Positions 61,601 through 64,000 of a DNA stretch of 64,000 bases are shown here, in pieces (the first letter of the stretch is position 1; each line of letters begins with the position of its first letter). The notes under the pieces are model-generated. The model saw only the letters and a list, made by a program, of their open reading frames with translations. It was not told the origin of the DNA and made no database searches. The position numbers and the translations under genes are program-made. Source of the DNA: Spisula solida (Eukaryota; Mollusca; Bivalvia; Venerida; Mactridae); contig OX365955.1 in assembly GCA_947247005.1 (NCBI GenBank), positions 40,093,822 to 40,157,821 of the forward strand. The letters are read 5' to 3'.

Positions 61601-63620
61601 CGAGGCTGAGTGGTTGTAGTTTCAATTTCTTACGAATCACATATAAATGCCGTTCAGACCGTTCCAATTGCTGTAGTTCCATATGCCCACCATGTTTGTT
61701 CACACTGTAGTTTAACCTTTTTTGTTTTGCTGAAGAGCTTTATTTTTAGATTGTTACGTCACTAGAGTTATTACTAGTAGGACAGCTGAACTCGCTCTTT
61801 GTGGCTCATGATTTTCACATCCGCTTTTACTTTTGACTTATTTCTGTCATCACAGTAAATTTTGAAATGGAACACCGGAAGAGGGAAAACTCGTAGACCT
61901 ATATAGTCAATAATTTGTTTTTAATTTTATTCCAGTATCTAAACAGTGGCAATCCGTCCTGGGAAATACGGGAGCAGATACCAATAGCTATCAAACAAGG
62001 AGCACAGCTAAGTGTACAGTTTACTGCTGTCGGAGCATGGACCGAGTATGCTATGTTATGTTTATGCTTATAAACACAAACAGAATGATGTAAAATAATT
62101 ATTTTTCGCGGGTATAAAATTTCACAAATATTGGTAACATGGTAATTTGGTGGTTTCTTAAAGCCACATCAGACCTTAAACGGCCATTTTTAAAAGGCAA
62201 TCACATGATAACCGATTTGAAGAGCCATGGATTTTGATCACTGTAGTAGAGTCCCAAAGGTGGAAAACCCCACCAGATGGAAGAAAATAAAATATAACAT
62301 CCACTTGGTTTGTTTGCAAAATAATGAATTGTAAACACAAAATGCACAATTTATAATCTAAGGGAAGCAACTCTTGCAAATTTAGTATTTGTCATCCATA
62401 CATTTTACTAAAATGTGATTTTTAAAATACTATTTCGACAGAGACATTTAACATAAGGTCGTCATATATTGGTTATTTGTGATAACTATCTTTGTAATGT
62501 GTAATTCTTTGTAACTAGTCTATTTACTAGATGATTGAAAAAAGTGTTTTAGGAGAGATAATGTGGCTTTAAATTCTATTAGATTTAAAATACTGAAAGA
62601 ATGATTTATTGTTACGTATTTATGAGATCAATTATTCGAGGGGATTTAATTTCGCGGTCTAGTTTATCGACGCATTGAACAAAACTAAAACCGCCCCAAA
62701 TAATAATAATTTTACAGTAGTTGTGCTGAAGTAGAAACATCAAAACCTTGAACACTTGACAAATATTTTATTCCTGTTTGTGGAGCCCCCCTCCACAAAT
62801 TATTCAAATCAATTGTATCACCAACCATGTACATGTATATACATACAATGTTTCTCTCCTTAAATTGTCCCCGTCAACGTCGTGGCGATGGTTAACATCA
62901 GGAATGAGGTGTCGACAGTGATAAATATAAGTTCGAAAAAACTTGTTTCACAATCGACCTTAAATAAATTAGTAATCCTAGACCAACCAGTTCATAACGT
63001 TGTATAGTCCAGTAAGGATATTGCGACAGTGACGTTGCAGTTTATGTGTACGCAAAAAATCACAACCATTGTCTAAACAGGTAGAGCGAAGTTTAGTATG
63101 TTAGTTTAGCATTGACATTATAGTTGTTTGTACAGTATAAGCCTTATTATTGGTATAACACCGTTATAGTGGACTCGACCGCTGCGTCACTGGATTTTTA
63201 TCCTGACTGGACTATAACAATGCTTTGTCACATGCATTACAGTATTGTTAAATAAAAAATATATCGTTGAAAATGGCTGAACATTTATTACACAAACATG
63301 GCTTGATTAGTTGGGTATTGTGCCTTGTATGTGTTTTATCATTTTTGTGCTCGGTTGGTGTAGATGAGCATTTACCTTGTGTGTTTGTATGTTTTCTGTG
63401 CTCGGCTGTTTGAGTTGAGGGCTGCCTTCCCTGTCTGACTTAATATGATCGTGTTTCTTAAAACAGAACATTTTTGTACTTATCTTTTTTCAGGATACGA
63501 ATGGCTTTCATCAATGCAGCTGGGACAACAATTTACCAGAAGGATTTATTGCGAAATAATCCTATCTATACAGATGTGGTGTCAACCGTTACGACTGTGT
63601 TTGATGCTTATGAAATGCAT
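58687..63620 (+). CDS. Secreted four-cysteine protein, tandem copy B (3' exon outside window)
   Basis: Visible CDS join(58687..58998, 61936..62045, 63494..63620), 183 codons. Splice sites are gtaaat/ttccag, gtatgc/ttcag and a final gtaagt donor at 63621; no matching last exon is found before 64000, so the gene runs off the window. Exon lengths are 312, 110 and 127 nt against 312, 107 and 127 in the copy 11.7 kb upstream, with identical phases. By eye, exon 1 is about 71% identical in protein, exon 2 about 70% and exon 3 about 50%. All four mature cysteines (40, 50, 69, 77) and the two conserved exon 1 blocks are kept; there is an additional Cys14 inside the signal peptide. Introns 1 and 2 are much larger in B than intron 1 of A because of inserted MITEs. 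Function is unknown; this is inferred to be a secreted product like copy A. Confidence 0.82.
59457..59860. mobile_element. TTAA-flanked MITE (AGCCACATTA), copy 1
   Basis: TTAAAGCCACATTA at the left and the complementary TAATGTGGCTTAA at the right bound 404 bp. TTAA at both sides fits a TTAA-targeting transposon such as piggyBac. It is in intron 1 of secreted gene copy B. The minus-strand frame 59475-59753 belongs to the element. Confidence 0.8.
60194..60602. mobile_element. TTAA-flanked MITE (AGCCACATTA), copy 2
   Basis: Same termini and interior as copy 1 (gcacaatttatgatc, gcaactcttgcaaa, ctatttactggatg), in the same orientation, 330 bp downstream. Confidence 0.8.
60747..60858. repeat. Fold-back hairpin in intron 1 of copy B
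   Basis: tctgttcgcgtattttgtcg…ggcactcg is complemented by cgagtgcccgtgtt…cgacaaaatacaagaacaga around the centre actcgtacgtacgagt. Confidence 0.7.
61537..61801. mobile_element. Probable MITE with GAGCGAGTTCAGCTG ends
   Basis: GAGCGAGTTCAGCTG near 61539 and its complement CAGCTGAACTCGCTC near 61783-61797 are inverted repeats about 260 bp apart, 135 bp before exon 2 of secreted gene copy B. Confidence 0.5.
62158..62572. mobile_element. TTAA-flanked MITE (AGCCACATTA), copy 3
   Basis: Third copy, in intron 2 of secreted gene copy B. TTAA is present at both ends. The frame at 62176-62379 is the counterpart of that in copy 1 and follows from repeat identity. Confidence 0.8.
62879..62972. repeat. 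5'-truncated SINE tail, copy 2
   Basis: cgtggcgatggttaacatca…ttaaataaatta matches 27200-27303 and the 3' part of the SINE at 34181-34437. Confidence 0.75.
63003..63216. mobile_element. MITE with TATAGTCCAGTMAGG ends, in intron 2 of copy B
   Basis: TATAGTCCAGTAAGGATA at 63003 and the complement of TATAGTCCAGTCAGGATA ending at 63216 give clean 18 bp inverted repeats. It is the better-preserved copy of the element at 52374. Confidence 0.8.
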
Positions 63621-64000
63621 GTAAGTTTGCAAGTAGATAACGAGACCATTGGGTTGTTCAGGTATTTCAAGTTTCCCTGCGCAGGTGTATTTATTTATTA
63701 AATCCCACATAATTATATAATTACAACATTCTGGTTAAAACTAAAAAGTCAAAGACCAGTTGCTAGAAACAAAAATCGTTGATCTGTTTTTCAGCGTAGC
63801 TGTACAGCTAGATAATTGATCCACGTACCAACCCATACAATGTTTATAAAACTCTATGCAGTCAATGAAATACTAGACATTGATTGAATAGAATAGTGTA
63901 TTCTTTTCACAAAAGGTTATGTCTGATTTCAAATTATTGCATTTTTCTCTTGTGCTAAACTTATATTACTATACTCGCCTGTCTGTTATACCATAACTTT

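Overview
The window looks like animal nuclear DNA, most likely from a mollusc and probably a bivalve. The evidence is AT-rich sequence, very low gene density, GT-AG introns, degenerate tRNA-derived SINEs, non-LTR retrotransposon fragments and a dense population of small inverted-repeat DNA transposons. Tandem arrays of 'ctaggtcaa...' units and the 'acatgtacatgt' bias recall bivalve genomes. The lineage is an inference; no taxonomic marker gene is present.

I can support three protein-coding genes, all multi-exon and all predicted secreted. (1) On the minus strand, 31409 down to 20233, a four-exon gene encodes a 112-residue precursor: signal peptide, leucine-rich acidic helix, acidic Cys-x2-Cys-x8-Cys-x3-Cys segment and basic tail. 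It has a TATA box and an initiator, and its exons are scattered over 11 kb of transposon-filled introns. (2) On the plus strand, 46984-52337, a complete four-exon gene encodes a 224-residue secreted protein with four cysteines in the mature N-terminal half. (3) On the plus strand from 58687, a tandem paralogue of gene 2 has the same exon phases and nearly the same exon lengths; its last exon lies beyond the window. I do not recognise either family.

Layout. 1-5595: no gene; a 951 bp inverted-repeat element (916-1866) carries two tRNA-like sequences in opposite orientation. 5596-16076: a segmental tandem duplication of about 4.85 kb, each copy carrying one hAT-type MITE and one mariner-type element. 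16390-17800: a decayed jockey/CR1-like reverse transcriptase. 18160-31500: the minus-strand gene with many MITEs, SINE pieces and a fold-back mariner in its introns. 31500-46870: intergenic, with SINEs, an array of about 147 bp units, palindromic composites and MITEs. 46878-64000: the tandem secreted-protein genes; gene 2 intron 2 holds an L1-like RT fragment and a very recent 285 bp duplication, and gene 3 introns hold three copies of a 400 bp MITE.

The clearest new material is the two unrecognised secreted-protein families and a set of MITE families defined here from their inverted repeats and target-site duplications. Most long open frames elsewhere look like chance frames in AT-rich or repeated DNA.
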